Notes under the pieces: generated by a model
Database searches by the model: none
What the model saw: the letters and a program-made list of their open reading frames with translations, nothing else
What the model was told of the DNA's origin: nothing
Source: Burkholderia thailandensis E264
GTDB lineage: Bacteria; Pseudomonadota; Gammaproteobacteria; Burkholderiales; Burkholderiaceae
DNA: 64,000 nt
Reading direction: 5' to 3'
Assembly: GCF_000012365.1 (NCBI RefSeq)
Contig: NC_007651.1
Location: 2,480,001-2,544,000, forward strand
Program-made: the position numbers and the translations under genes
In this document: positions 1-9,681 of the stretch, piece by piece
How the letters are laid out: the number at the start of each line of letters is the position of its first letter
Numbering within the stretch: position 1 is the first letter of the stretch

Positions 1-54
1 GTGCGGATCGTGCCCGCGGCCGATGTCCGCTCGGCCGTGACCGTCGTCGGCTGA
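1..54 (+). CDS. 3' end of an unidentified gene (partial)
   Basis: An open frame runs from the left edge of the window to a TGA at 52-54 and encodes only the last 17 residues, ending in SAVTVVG. A GC-rich hairpin follows 7 bases later, which fits a real plus-strand gene ending here. Seventeen residues are too few to assign a family; the short hydrophobic end could belong to many proteins. Function is not called. Confidence 0.5.
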   Translation: MRIVPAADVRSAVTVVG

Positions 55-60
55 AGACGC

Positions 61-88
61 GCCGCCCGCGCCGTGCGGGCGGCTTTCC
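61..88 (+). terminator. Intrinsic terminator upstream of clpB
   Basis: Perfect 9-bp GC stem (61-69 with 75-83), 5-base loop, then a short TTT run. It lies just after the stop codon at 54 and isolates clpB from the upstream gene. The U-run is weak, so termination may be partial. Confidence 0.55.
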
Positions 89-186
89 GGCCGGTTCCTT
101 CGCGTGCGCTCGCCGCGCGCCCGATCTCGTCGCCGCCACGCGTGTCGCGTGACGCGTCCCTTTGCTGTGCCTCAATAAAAAACCGG

Positions 187-214
187 CTTGAAAGGCGGAT
201 AACCATCCTCATTT
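187..214 (+). promoter_or_regulatory. Heat-shock (sigma-32/RpoH) promoter of clpB
   Basis: CTTGAAA at 187-193, a 13-base spacer, then CCTCATTT at 207-214. The known sigma-32 consensus is CTTGAAA, 13-17 bases, CCCCATNT; this differs at one position. Transcription would begin near 220, about 25 bases before the clpB ATG. An in-frame ATT at 213 lies inside the -10 element and so cannot be the start. Confidence 0.8.
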
Positions 215-245
215 GGTTGCTATTCGCAAATTGGAGGTCTCATTC

Positions 246-2843
<2,598 letters not shown>

Positions 2844-2912
2844 TTGCCGCGTCGCGGCACGGCTCGGCGGTTCGGCGCCCGGCTTGCGGCTCGGGCGCGC
2901 CGGTGAAAGCAA

Positions 2913-2941
2913 AACACCCCGCGAGAGCGGGGTGTTTTTTT
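2913..2941 (+). terminator. Intrinsic terminator of clpB
   Basis: Perfect 10-bp stem (2913-2922 with 2927-2936), GAGA tetraloop, followed by an uninterrupted T run to 2941. A textbook Rho-independent terminator. Confidence 0.92.
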
Positions 2942-3052
2942 GGGGGAGGCGCGCTTCGTTTCGGCGGGCGGCCGCCATCGCGCGGGCGCGCGGCGCGAGC
3001 GTCGGTTGCTTCTCGGCATTGCAGCGCGCCGTGCCGGCACGACGCGTCGCGG

Positions 3053-3475
3053 TTACGCCTGCTTGTTGCCGAACAGGCCGGCGAGCTGCGACAGCGTGCC
3101 GAGCACGTTCGACGTGTCGAGCTGGCCGTTCGGCGGCACTTCGCCGTTCGGCGTCGCGCCGTTGACGACGTGCGGCAGCACCTGAGCGAGGATGCCGGAC
3201 GCCTGCTGCGGATCGATGCCGATCTTCTGCGCGAGCGCGCCGACCGTGTCCGAGCCGAGCACGTTCTGCAGCGTCTCGGGCGAGATCGGCTGGTTCTCGC
3301 CGGTGCCGATCCACGAGCCGATGACGTCGCCCGCGCCACCTGCCTTGAATTTCTCGATGAGGCCGTTCAGACCGCCCGGCTGGTTGTTGATGAACTCCAG
3401 CGCGGCGCTGACGAGCGCGTTCTGATTGCCGCCTTGGCCGCCGATCAGACCGCCAACGATGTCGAGTAGACCCAT
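3053..3475 (-). CDS. YidB family protein (DUF937)
   Basis: 140 residues, starting MGLLDIVGGLIGG, rich in Gly, Asn and Gln with helical repeats of the LIEKFKAGGAG and LQNVLGSDTVGALAQKIGI type. This is the pattern of the YidB/DUF937 family, small soluble proteins of unknown biochemical function that are widespread in Proteobacteria. There is no signal peptide or membrane segment. AGCAGGTGA precedes the ATG at 3475. It follows the helix-hairpin-helix gene on the same strand with an 80-base gap, so the two may be cotranscribed, but nothing visible links their roles. Confidence 0.85.
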   Translation of the reverse strand: MGLLDIVGGLIGGQGGNQNALVSAALEFINNQPGGLNGLIEKFKAGGAGDVIGSWIGTGENQPISPETLQNVLGSDTVGALAQKIGIDPQQASGILAQVLPHVVNGATPNGEVPPNGQLDTSNVLGTLSQLAGLFGNKQA

Positions 3476-3555
3476 GATTCACCTGCTAGGTTGAGGCGGC
3501 GCCGCGAACGGCGCCGGTGGAACGAAGACGCCGCGCGCGACGCGCGGCGTCGGAC

Positions 3556-4155
3556 TTATGCGCCCGACGCCGCGGACGCGGGCGTCGCCGCCTTGTTTTT
3601 CCTGCTCTTCTTCGAGCCCTTCGTCTTCGTCGACGACGCAGCGGCCGGCGCGCTCGCTTGCGCTGCGGCGCTCGCTGCGGCGGCGGCCTTGTCCTTCTTC
3701 TTCGACGAACGGGTTTTCTTCGCGGCCGGGGCGCTTGCCGCCGTCGACGGCGTGGCCGCGGCCGGGGCGGGCGTCGCGGTGGACGGCGCGGGCTTCGCCG
3801 GCGTGGTGGCGGGAGCCGGCGCGGGTGTCGCGGTCGCGGCCGGCTTCGTCGCGCTCGTCTTGGCCTTCGCGCCCGTCGGCGGCGTCGTCGAGCCGCCGAT
3901 CGTCAGGCCCGCCGCCTCGAGATTGGCGACCGATTTCGCGCCGAGGCCCTTCACGCGGTTCGCGAGATCGTCGGCGTCCTTGAACGGGCCGTTCTTCGCG
4001 CGCTCGTCGATGATCGCCTTCGACTTCACCGGGCCGAGCCCCTTCACCGATTCGAGTGCCGCCTGGTCGGCGGTGTTGACTTCGACCGCGGCGGCGAGCG
4101 CGGCGGTCAGCGAAAGCGACAGTGCGACGACCAGCATCAGCAGCTTTTTCAGCAT
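3556..4155 (-). CDS. Secreted ComEA-like helix-hairpin-helix protein with lysine-rich tail
   Basis: 199 residues. A signal peptide begins MLKKLLMLVVALSLSL and ends near AALAAAV. A single ComEA-type helix-hairpin-helix DNA-binding module follows (VNTADQAALESVKGLGPVKS and LGAKSVANLEAAGL, about 24-85). The rest, about 110 residues, is low complexity: an Ala/Pro/Thr linker and a tail with Lys/Arg clusters such as KKTRSSKKKDK and KGSKKSRKNK. ComEA binds incoming DNA in the periplasm of competent cells, so binding double-stranded DNA outside the cytoplasm is the likely activity. The ATG at 4155 has GGGAG upstream and fits the signal peptide; a longer in-frame reading to 4239 would bury it. No other competence gene is nearby. 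Confidence 0.82.
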   Translation of the reverse strand: MLKKLLMLVVALSLSLTAALAAAVEVNTADQAALESVKGLGPVKSKAIIDERAKNGPFKDADDLANRVKGLGAKSVANLEAAGLTIGGSTTPPTGAKAKTSATKPAATATPAPAPATTPAKPAPSTATPAPAAATPSTAASAPAAKKTRSSKKKDKAAAAASAAAQASAPAAASSTKTKGSKKSRKNKAATPASAASGA

Positions 4156-4459
4156 GGCGGGAACTCCCTTTTCGATGGAACGGAGAATGGCTGTCGGAAC
4201 GAACGCCGGCGCGCGGCAAGAGCCGGACGTCGCGTTCAAGCATAGGACAAATGCGTGCCCTTTTTAAGACAGCGGGGGCAATGTTGCGCATCGATGGCGA
4301 CACTGTAAAGGCCATCGTGCCGCATGCGGGCGGGTTTTGACCATCTTTGACGGAAAACGCGGGCCGGCCGGGCGGCGCACGGCGCGGGGCAGCAGGACGA
4401 CGCGGCGACGACGCGAAGCGGCGTGCGGACCGCCCGGCGCGCTGGCCATCGCGCGGCGC
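4156..4459. other. Intergenic region between divergent genes
   Basis: No gene is supported in these 300 bases. It holds the 5' region of the minus-strand helix-hairpin-helix gene; a weak minus-strand -10-like TATGCT lies at about 4239-4244 with a poor -35. GC-rich sequence at 4330-4455 has no recognisable coding or RNA signature. The MerR promoter starts at 4460. Confidence 0.4.
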
Positions 4460-4490
4460 TTGACTTAGAGTGCACTCTAAGTCCTAACCT
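4460..4490 (+). promoter_or_regulatory. MerR-type promoter with 20-bp perfect palindromic operator
   Basis: TTGACT (-35) at 4460-4465 and TAACCT (-10) at 4485-4490 are separated by 19 bases, the over-long spacing typical of MerR-regulated promoters. A perfect 20-bp palindrome, ACTTAGAGTGCACTCTAAGT, occupies 4463-4482 within that spacer. It contains CTTAGAGT-N2-ACTCTAAG, the operator form known for the aldehyde-responsive AdhR/NmlR subgroup. The regulator gene starts at 4501, so autoregulation is likely. Confidence 0.82.
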
Positions 4491-4500
4491 TGAGAACGTC

Positions 4501-4995
4501 ATGTCGAACGCATCGAAGCAACCGTCCCCGTGCGCATTGACGATCGGTCAGGTGGCCGCGCTCGTCGGCGTGTCGACGCACACGCTGCGCTATTACGAGC
4601 AGGCCGGCCTGCTGCGGTCGATCTCGCGCACGCCGTCGGGGCATCGGCTGTATGCGCCCGCCGATCTCGACTGGCTGCGTTTCGTGATGCGGCTGAAGGC
4701 GACCGGGATGCCGATCGCCGGGATGCAGGCGTTCGCCGAGCTGCGCGCGCAAGGCGATGCGACGTTCGGCGAGCGCCGCGCGTGTCTCGCCGCGCATCGC
4801 GACGCGGTGCGCGCGCAGATCGCCGCGCTGCAGGCGAACCTCGACGCGATCGTCGACAAGATCGCGTATTACGAGCAGGCCGAGCGCGACGCGATGCGAC
4901 AGACAGGGCAGACGACTCACCCTCAACCGGACAAGGACGAACGATGGAACCACGAATCGAGGAAGACCGCTATGCGCGCGGCTGGAACAGGCTGA
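4501..4995 (+). CDS. MerR family regulator, AdhR/NmlR-like
   Basis: 164 residues. The MerR winged helix-turn-helix is at about 13-80 (TIGQVAALVGVSTHTLRYYE, then GLLRSISRTPSGHRLY), with the dimerising coiled coil at about 95-135 (AHRDAVRAQIAALQANLDAI). Only one Cys lies near the effector region and no metal-binding Cys cluster is present, so a metal sensor is unlikely. The operator upstream matches the AdhR/NmlR type that responds to electrophiles and aldehydes, and the next gene is a carboxymuconolactone-decarboxylase-like protein, a partner known from the Bacillus AdhR regulon. The start at 4501 follows the promoter directly. The last 52 bases overlap the next gene in another frame, which is unusual; the tail beyond about residue 140 is not typical of the family. 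Confidence 0.85.
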   Translation: MSNASKQPSPCALTIGQVAALVGVSTHTLRYYEQAGLLRSISRTPSGHRLYAPADLDWLRFVMRLKATGMPIAGMQAFAELRAQGDATFGERRACLAAHRDAVRAQIAALQANLDAIVDKIAYYEQAERDAMRQTGQTTHPQPDKDERWNHESRKTAMRAAGTG

Positions 4996-5342
4996 AGGAA
5001 ATCGACGGCGACGTCGGCGAGCGCGTCATCGCGGCGCTCGCGCCGATCGCGCCGGACTTCGGGCGGCTGCTCGTCGAGTTCGGCTTCGGCGATATCTATA
5101 GCCGGCCGCAGCTCGATCTGAAGTCGCGCGAGATCGCGACGATCGCGTCGCTTGCGACGCTCGGCCACGCGCAGCCGCAACTGAAGGTGCATATCGAGGC
5201 GGCGCTGAACGTCGGCTGCACGCGCGACGAGATCGTCGAGGTGTTCATGCAGATGGCCGTGTACGCGGGATTTCCGGCGGCGCTCAACGCGCTCTTCGCC
5301 GCGCGCGAGGTGTTCGAGCAGCGTGACGCCGTGCATGCGTGA
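4944..5342 (+). CDS. Carboxymuconolactone decarboxylase family protein
   Basis: 132 residues of the CMD/AhpD fold. Visible family features are LKSREIATIASLATLGHAQPQL (about 55-75) and HIEAALNVGCTRDEIVEVFMQMAVYAGFPAALNAL (about 80-113). It has only one Cys in the core and lacks the CXXC of AhpD-type peroxidase partners, so a gamma-carboxymuconolactone-decarboxylase-like or detoxifying role is more likely than a thiol peroxidase. It starts inside the end of the MerR gene (AAGGACGA precedes the ATG) and so shares its MerR-controlled promoter. No aromatic-degradation genes are nearby, which argues against a beta-ketoadipate pathway role. Confidence 0.82.
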   Translation: MEPRIEEDRYARGWNRLKEIDGDVGERVIAALAPIAPDFGRLLVEFGFGDIYSRPQLDLKSREIATIASLATLGHAQPQLKVHIEAALNVGCTRDEIVEVFMQMAVYAGFPAALNALFAAREVFEQRDAVHA

Positions 5343-5870
5343 CGATGGCAGCCGCATCGGCTGCCGCACCGGCCGTCGTGCCAACCGCCGCGCGGGCTGC
5401 CGCATCCGATTTCGCATGCACGACGACGCTTGGCCAGCCGGGGGGCGTAGCCGCGACAAGCTCGCGCGGATTGCGGGGCGCATCGTTGCCGCCGGCGGCC
5501 CGGCGCTGCCGAAACCGCCGTGGCGGCGCGAGCGGCGGATGACGCGAGAGACCGTCGCAGCGAGGGCCGCGGTGCCGCGCACGCATCGGCTGCATTCGGT
5601 CCGCGAGGCGGCGATGCGCCCGAACCTCGGCGAGTGCTTCGCGAGCGCGCCGCGACGTTCGTGATCGCGGGCGGCGTGCGTACGCGCCGCTGTCCGTTCT
5701 GCGGCGTCGTGCACGGCCGGTCCCGAACATCGGCGGACGGAAGCCGAACGGGCGGCGAGGGAAAGCCGGAAGCCGCGGGCGGGGATGTCGCGAGCCGCAC
5801 GCAGGCGGCGCGAAGGGCGCGTATCCGCCTATCCGGCGCGCGCCCGCGACGCGTTCACAGCCTGCCGCGG
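5343..5870. other. Gene-free stretch
   Basis: 528 GC-rich bases between a plus-strand gene ending at 5342 and a minus-strand gene ending at 5871. Short open frames exist on both strands, but none has a ribosome-binding site, recognisable family or amino-acid pattern. No clear terminator with a U-run is visible. It could be decayed coding DNA; I see nothing positive in it. Confidence 0.4.
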
Positions 5871-7226
5871 TCACCGCGCGCCGTCTTGCTCCCGCTTCCC
5901 GATGCGTCGCAGATAGAACGCGAGCCCGCCGCCCGCGAGCATCAGGCTCGCGGTGTTCGCGATCCAGAAGCCGCGCGCGCCGGTGAGCGACGCGGGCACC
6001 GCGCCGCCGACGTCGAACCCCAGCAGGTATCCGCCGCCAAGCCCGACGCCCCACAGCGCGATCGCATAGATCGCGGTCGGCACGACGGCGACCTTGTGCG
6101 CGCGCAGCACGAACGCGGTCGTGATCTGCAGCGCGTCGAAGAAGTGATAGAACGTGACGATCGCGACGAGCGGCATCGCGGCCGCGGCGATGGCCGGGTT
6201 CGGCGTGTAGCCTGACACGATCAGCGGCCGCAGCGCGAACACGGCGACGCCGTACACGCACGCGAGCCCGCACGCGAGCGCGACGCCGTGACGGCCGAGC
6301 GCGCGCGCTTCGTCGAAGCGCCGGGCGCCGAGTGCGCGCGAGACGAGCGTCGACGACGCGACGCCGATCGACAGCGGCGTCATGTACAGCACCGCGCCGA
6401 CGTTGCCGGCGATCTGGTGGCCGGCGAGCGTCGTCGTGCCGAACTGTGCGATGAAGAGCGCCATGAACGTGTACGACGTGACCTCGATCAGATACGACAG
6501 CCCCATCGGCACGCCGAGCGTGAGGAGTGCCTTCTGCCGATGCCAAACGGGCCGCGTGAAGCGCGCGAAGATCGCGAGCGGCTCGAACACGTCGAGCCTG
6601 GCGAGCAGCGTGAAGCCGACGAGCGCGAGCGCCCAGTTGATCAGCGTGCTTGCGAGTCCGCAGCCGGGGCCGCCGAGCGCCGGCACGCCGAGGCCGCCGA
6701 AGATGAACCAGATGTTGAGCGGCACTTTGACGATGAGCGCGCCCACCTGCAGGATCATCGCGAGCCGCGGCTTGCCCGCCGCGTTCGTGAGCGCGTTGTA
6801 GATCCGGAACAGGAGGCTCGCGGGCAGCCCGAACGACAGGATGCGCAGATAGGCGACCGTGCGCTCGGTGAGCTCGGCGGGCGCGTGCGCGAGCCGCAGC
6901 AGCGGGTGGGGGAAATGCAGCAGCAGAAAGCCGGGCACCGCGAGCAGCACGCCGAGCCACGCCGCCTGGCGCACCTCCTCGCCGATCTCCGCGTAGCGTC
7001 GCGCGCCGTACAGTTGCCCCGCGATCGGCTGCAGCGCGGACAGAATTCCCGTCAGCCCGATATAGATCGATATGTAGATCGACGTGCCGAGCCCGAGCGC
7101 CGCGAGATCGAGCGCGGAGAAGCGGCCGACCATCGCGGTGTCGATCACGCCGAACGCGATGATCGCGAGCTGGCCGACGAGCACCGGCCAGGCGAGACCG
7201 GCGATCCGGCGGATGTCGCCGAACAT
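5871..7226 (-). CDS. norM: MATE family multidrug efflux pump, NorM-like
   Basis: 451 residues, about 12 predicted membrane helices, matching the usual 450-460 of MATE exporters, which expel cationic drugs in exchange for Na+ or H+. Two MatE repeats are seen: the N-terminal one begins IAGLAWPVLVGQLAIIAFGVIDTAMVGRFS (split here across about residues 8-37), and the C-terminal one begins near LGVPMGLSYLIEVTSYTFMAL (about 240). Its ATG lies 3 bases after the stop of the upstream glycosyltransferase, so the two are cotranscribed. NorM is known in the genus as a polymyxin- and tetracycline-related pump; that this is the same orthologue is inference. Confidence 0.85.
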   Translation of the reverse strand: MFGDIRRIAGLAWPVLVGQLAIIAFGVIDTAMVGRFSALDLAALGLGTSIYISIYIGLTGILSALQPIAGQLYGARRYAEIGEEVRQAAWLGVLLAVPGFLLLHFPHPLLRLAHAPAELTERTVAYLRILSFGLPASLLFRIYNALTNAAGKPRLAMILQVGALIVKVPLNIWFIFGGLGVPALGGPGCGLASTLINWALALVGFTLLARLDVFEPLAIFARFTRPVWHRQKALLTLGVPMGLSYLIEVTSYTFMALFIAQFGTTTLAGHQIAGNVGAVLYMTPLSIGVASSTLVSRALGARRFDEARALGRHGVALACGLACVYGVAVFALRPLIVSGYTPNPAIAAAAMPLVAIVTFYHFFDALQITTAFVLRAHKVAVVPTAIYAIALWGVGLGGGYLLGFDVGGAVPASLTGARGFWIANTASLMLAGGGLAFYLRRIGKREQDGAR

Positions 7227-7229
7227 CGG

Positions 7230-8978
7230 TCAGCGGGCCTTGCGCGGCGGGCGGCGCTTGATGGGTGCCTTCGGGCGCTCGATCCGCTCGTACAGACGGA
7301 AGCGCTCGTCGCGGTCGGCGACGCGGCGGCCTTCCCACACGAGACGCCACACGTATTGCGAGATCGAGCTCGGCTCGCCGAAGTCCGCCCGGTCCTGGCG
7401 CAGGATCACGTCGCAGTCGTCGGTGAACGAGAAATGCATGTCGCCGAAATACGCGAACGTCGCGATCTGCGCGTCGCCAAGCCGTACGGGCGAGATGCAT
7501 TCGTAGTCGGACGGCAGGTGCGCGGCGATCTGCTGCGCGACGTCGCGATAGGTCCGGCTGTAGTTGACGATCGGCAGCCAAAGCGTCATCAGCAGCACCC
7601 ACATCAGCGTCGTGCCGGCGCTCGACAGCACGACGCTGCGCCACAGCACCTTCGGCTGCCGCGAGATGCGCCAGCGCACGAGCATCAGCCAGCATGCGGT
7701 CGCCGCGAGCGCGCAGACGAACGACAGCACCTTGAAGTGCGGCTCGTAGCCCGGCACGAGTCGGCCGAGGTTGCGCGCGAGCGGGTGCGGGAAGCCCGTC
7801 AAAGATGCGAGCCATACGAGCCACACGAACGTGCCGAGGATCGTGAAGCTCAGCACCGCGAACCAGTCGATCGCGTTGATCGCGCCGCGCTTGAGCGTCG
7901 GCAGCGCGAACGTCGCGACGACGGCGAGGGCGGGCAGCAGCAGCATGTACATCCGGTTCGTCTGCTGGCTTTGCAGGATCACGAGCACGAGGAGCGGCAC
8001 GACGACCGACAGCGGAATCGCGATGTGCGGCCGGCGGCGCAGCCCCGCCCAGCTGACCCACGCCCAGATCGCGAGCGGCCACGCGGGCCACGTGAAGAGC
8101 GGCAGGTTCTTCGCCGCGTACGCGAGCACCGTCGTCGGCGGGCCGGAGAAGCGCATCAGGCTGTCGTGCAGCCATTGGTTGAGGAACCAGCTCGCGTCGT
8201 CGGGGAACGCGACGTGCGCGGCGAGCGGCCAGATCGCGAATACGCCGACGGCAAGCGGCAGCCCGAGCGCCGGCACGTGCACGCAGCGGATCTCCGGCGT
8301 GGCGAGATAGAGCGCGAGCGTGCCGACCGCGAGCGCGGCGACGAGCACCGGATTGCCCGACAACGCGACGAGGCCGAGCGCGAGGCCCCACCACAGCGCG
8401 CCTTGCGCCGGCTTGTCGATCGCGCGCACGAGCCCGTAGACGAACATCGCGATCCACGCGAACTGCGCGAGCTGCGGCGTCGTCTCGTGGCCGCGCTCGG
8501 CGAGGCCGAAGCAGGCGAGCAAGATGAGGAGCGCGCCGTCGGCGAGCGTGCGCCCGTAGTCGCGCGGCTCGGGCTCGCCGCCGAACGCGTACTTGAACGG
8601 CTGGATCTCCGCGCGCCGGCCGAGCAGGTAGGTCGCGTACCAGACGAACGCGGACGCGACGCAGAACAGCACGCCCGTGTAGACGCGCGACGCGTTGCTC
8701 GCGTCGACCCACGGCAGCGCGCGGATCGCGAGGCTGCCGAGCCAGTAGCCGAGCGGCCCGTCGGACGTGACGAACTTGCCGACGAGATTCGGCAGCAGCC
8801 AGTCGTGCAGGCCGCCTTGCGCCATCGTCCACATCACGCCGAAGCCCGCCGCGTCCTCGTTCTTCCACGGATCGCGGCCGAACAGCCCGAACGCCGCGTA
8901 GACGATGCAGAGCGTGAGCAGCAGCCAGCGCGGCAGCGCGCGGGTGGCGGAAGCGGTAAGGCGAACGACAGGCTTCAT
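7230..8978 (-). CDS. GT39/ArnT-like membrane glycosyltransferase
   Basis: 582 residues with about 11-12 membrane helices, the layout of GT-C glycosyltransferases that use polyprenyl-phosphate sugars on the periplasmic face. The first loop carries GRDPWKNEDAAGFGVMWTM, matching the acidic catalytic loop of ArnT/PMT enzymes; SDGPLGYWLGSL follows. The large C-terminal soluble part (about 480-560) resembles the periplasmic domain of the family. ArnT itself adds aminoarabinose to lipid A; this copy is not in an arn cluster, so the donor and acceptor are unknown. The start at 8978 (MKPVVRLTAS) is preferred over an in-frame ATG at 9047, but the ribosome-binding site is weak. Confidence 0.8.
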   Translation of the reverse strand: MKPVVRLTASATRALPRWLLLTLCIVYAAFGLFGRDPWKNEDAAGFGVMWTMAQGGLHDWLLPNLVGKFVTSDGPLGYWLGSLAIRALPWVDASNASRVYTGVLFCVASAFVWYATYLLGRRAEIQPFKYAFGGEPEPRDYGRTLADGALLILLACFGLAERGHETTPQLAQFAWIAMFVYGLVRAIDKPAQGALWWGLALGLVALSGNPVLVAALAVGTLALYLATPEIRCVHVPALGLPLAVGVFAIWPLAAHVAFPDDASWFLNQWLHDSLMRFSGPPTTVLAYAAKNLPLFTWPAWPLAIWAWVSWAGLRRRPHIAIPLSVVVPLLVLVILQSQQTNRMYMLLLPALAVVATFALPTLKRGAINAIDWFAVLSFTILGTFVWLVWLASLTGFPHPLARNLGRLVPGYEPHFKVLSFVCALAATACWLMLVRWRISRQPKVLWRSVVLSSAGTTLMWVLLMTLWLPIVNYSRTYRDVAQQIAAHLPSDYECISPVRLGDAQIATFAYFGDMHFSFTDDCDVILRQDRADFGEPSSISQYVWRLVWEGRRVADRDERFRLYERIERPKAPIKRRPPRKAR

Positions 8979-9126
8979 GCAGATGAGGGCAAGAGGATGG
9001 GCGACATGCCGGCGCGCGAGCGGCGGGCGGTTTCGGGCATCCGGCATTGTAGACGCGCCGGACGACGCGCGTCAGCGAACCGGAGGGCCCGCGGGGCACC
9101 CGCCGGCGGCATGGGATCAACAGGGA

Positions 9127-9156
9127 CAAAAAAAGGCAGCCTGGGCTGCCTTTTTT
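9127..9156 (-). terminator. Intrinsic terminator of rpmE2
   Basis: A 6-bp GC stem (9135-9140 with 9145-9150) extended by a run of A on the left and T on the right, so it can work in both directions. It follows the rpmE2 stop on the minus strand. Confidence 0.88.
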
Positions 9157-9204
9157 GCGGGAACCGGCCCGGCTCGACGCCGGTTGCCGGTGCGGGCGCG
9201 AAGC

Positions 9205-9468
9205 TTACTTCGCGGCCTTGCCGCTGGCGCGTGCGCCGAACTTGTTCTTGAACTTCTCGACGCGGCCCGCCGTATCCATGATCTTTTGCTGGCCGGTGTA
9301 GAAAGAGTGCGATTCCGACGACACTTCGATCTTCGCGAGCGGGTAGGTCTTGCCGTCGAGTTCGATGGTTTCGCGCGTCTGGATCGTGGAGCGCGTGATG
9401 AACTTGAAGCCGTTCGACATGTCTTGGAAGACGACTTCGCGGTAATCCGGGTGAATGCCTTGTTTCAT
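9205..9468 (-). CDS. rpmE2: 50S ribosomal protein L31 type B (zinc-independent)
   Basis: 87 residues starting [20 protein letters not shown], with the L31 signature [22 protein letters not shown]. It has no Cys residues, so it lacks the CXXC zinc ribbon of type A L31; type B is larger and zinc-free and often replaces type A under zinc limitation. AGGAA precedes the ATG at 9468. An upstream in-frame extension to 9621 has no family similarity. It sits alone between two gaps, with a 17-bp inverted repeat at 9644-9660 upstream and a strong terminator downstream. Confidence 0.96.
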   Translation of the reverse strand: MKQGIHPDYREVVFQDMSNGFKFITRSTIQTRETIELDGKTYPLAKIEVSSESHSFYTGQQKIMDTAGRVEKFKNKFGARASGKAAK

Positions 9469-9643
9469 GGTTTTTCCTGTGTAAGAGCGGTAGCCAGCCC
9501 GCCGCTTGCGCATCGCAGCGCGCGTTGCACGATGTCCGGAAACAGCCGGCGCATGCGTGCTGGGCGCGTCTGAATCGACGCCCGTCGGCGCTGCGCGGTG
9601 CGAAAGCCCGGCGCGAGCCACTTGCCTAAGGTCGAAAGCTCGC

Positions 9644-9660
9644 GATTATGCCAGATAATC
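9644..9660 (-). promoter_or_regulatory. Inverted repeat over a probable rpmE2 -10 element
   Basis: GATTAT-N5-ATAATC is a perfect 6-bp dyad. On the minus strand it contains CATAAT (5 of 6 to the -10 consensus), with a weak TTCGCC 18 bases upstream. An operator overlapping the -10 would suit repression. The transcript leader to rpmE2 would be about 170 bases. Confidence 0.45.
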
Positions 9661-9681
9661 AGACGCTTGGCGAATTTTTCG

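Noticed and set aside
5284..9129. 1281-codon minus-strand open frame
   Set aside because: Spans two real genes in another frame; composition is typical of third-position GC artefacts.
6288..9251. 987-codon plus-strand open frame opposite the glycosyltransferase and MATE genes
   Set aside because: Charged low-complexity antisense shadow with no recognisable domain.
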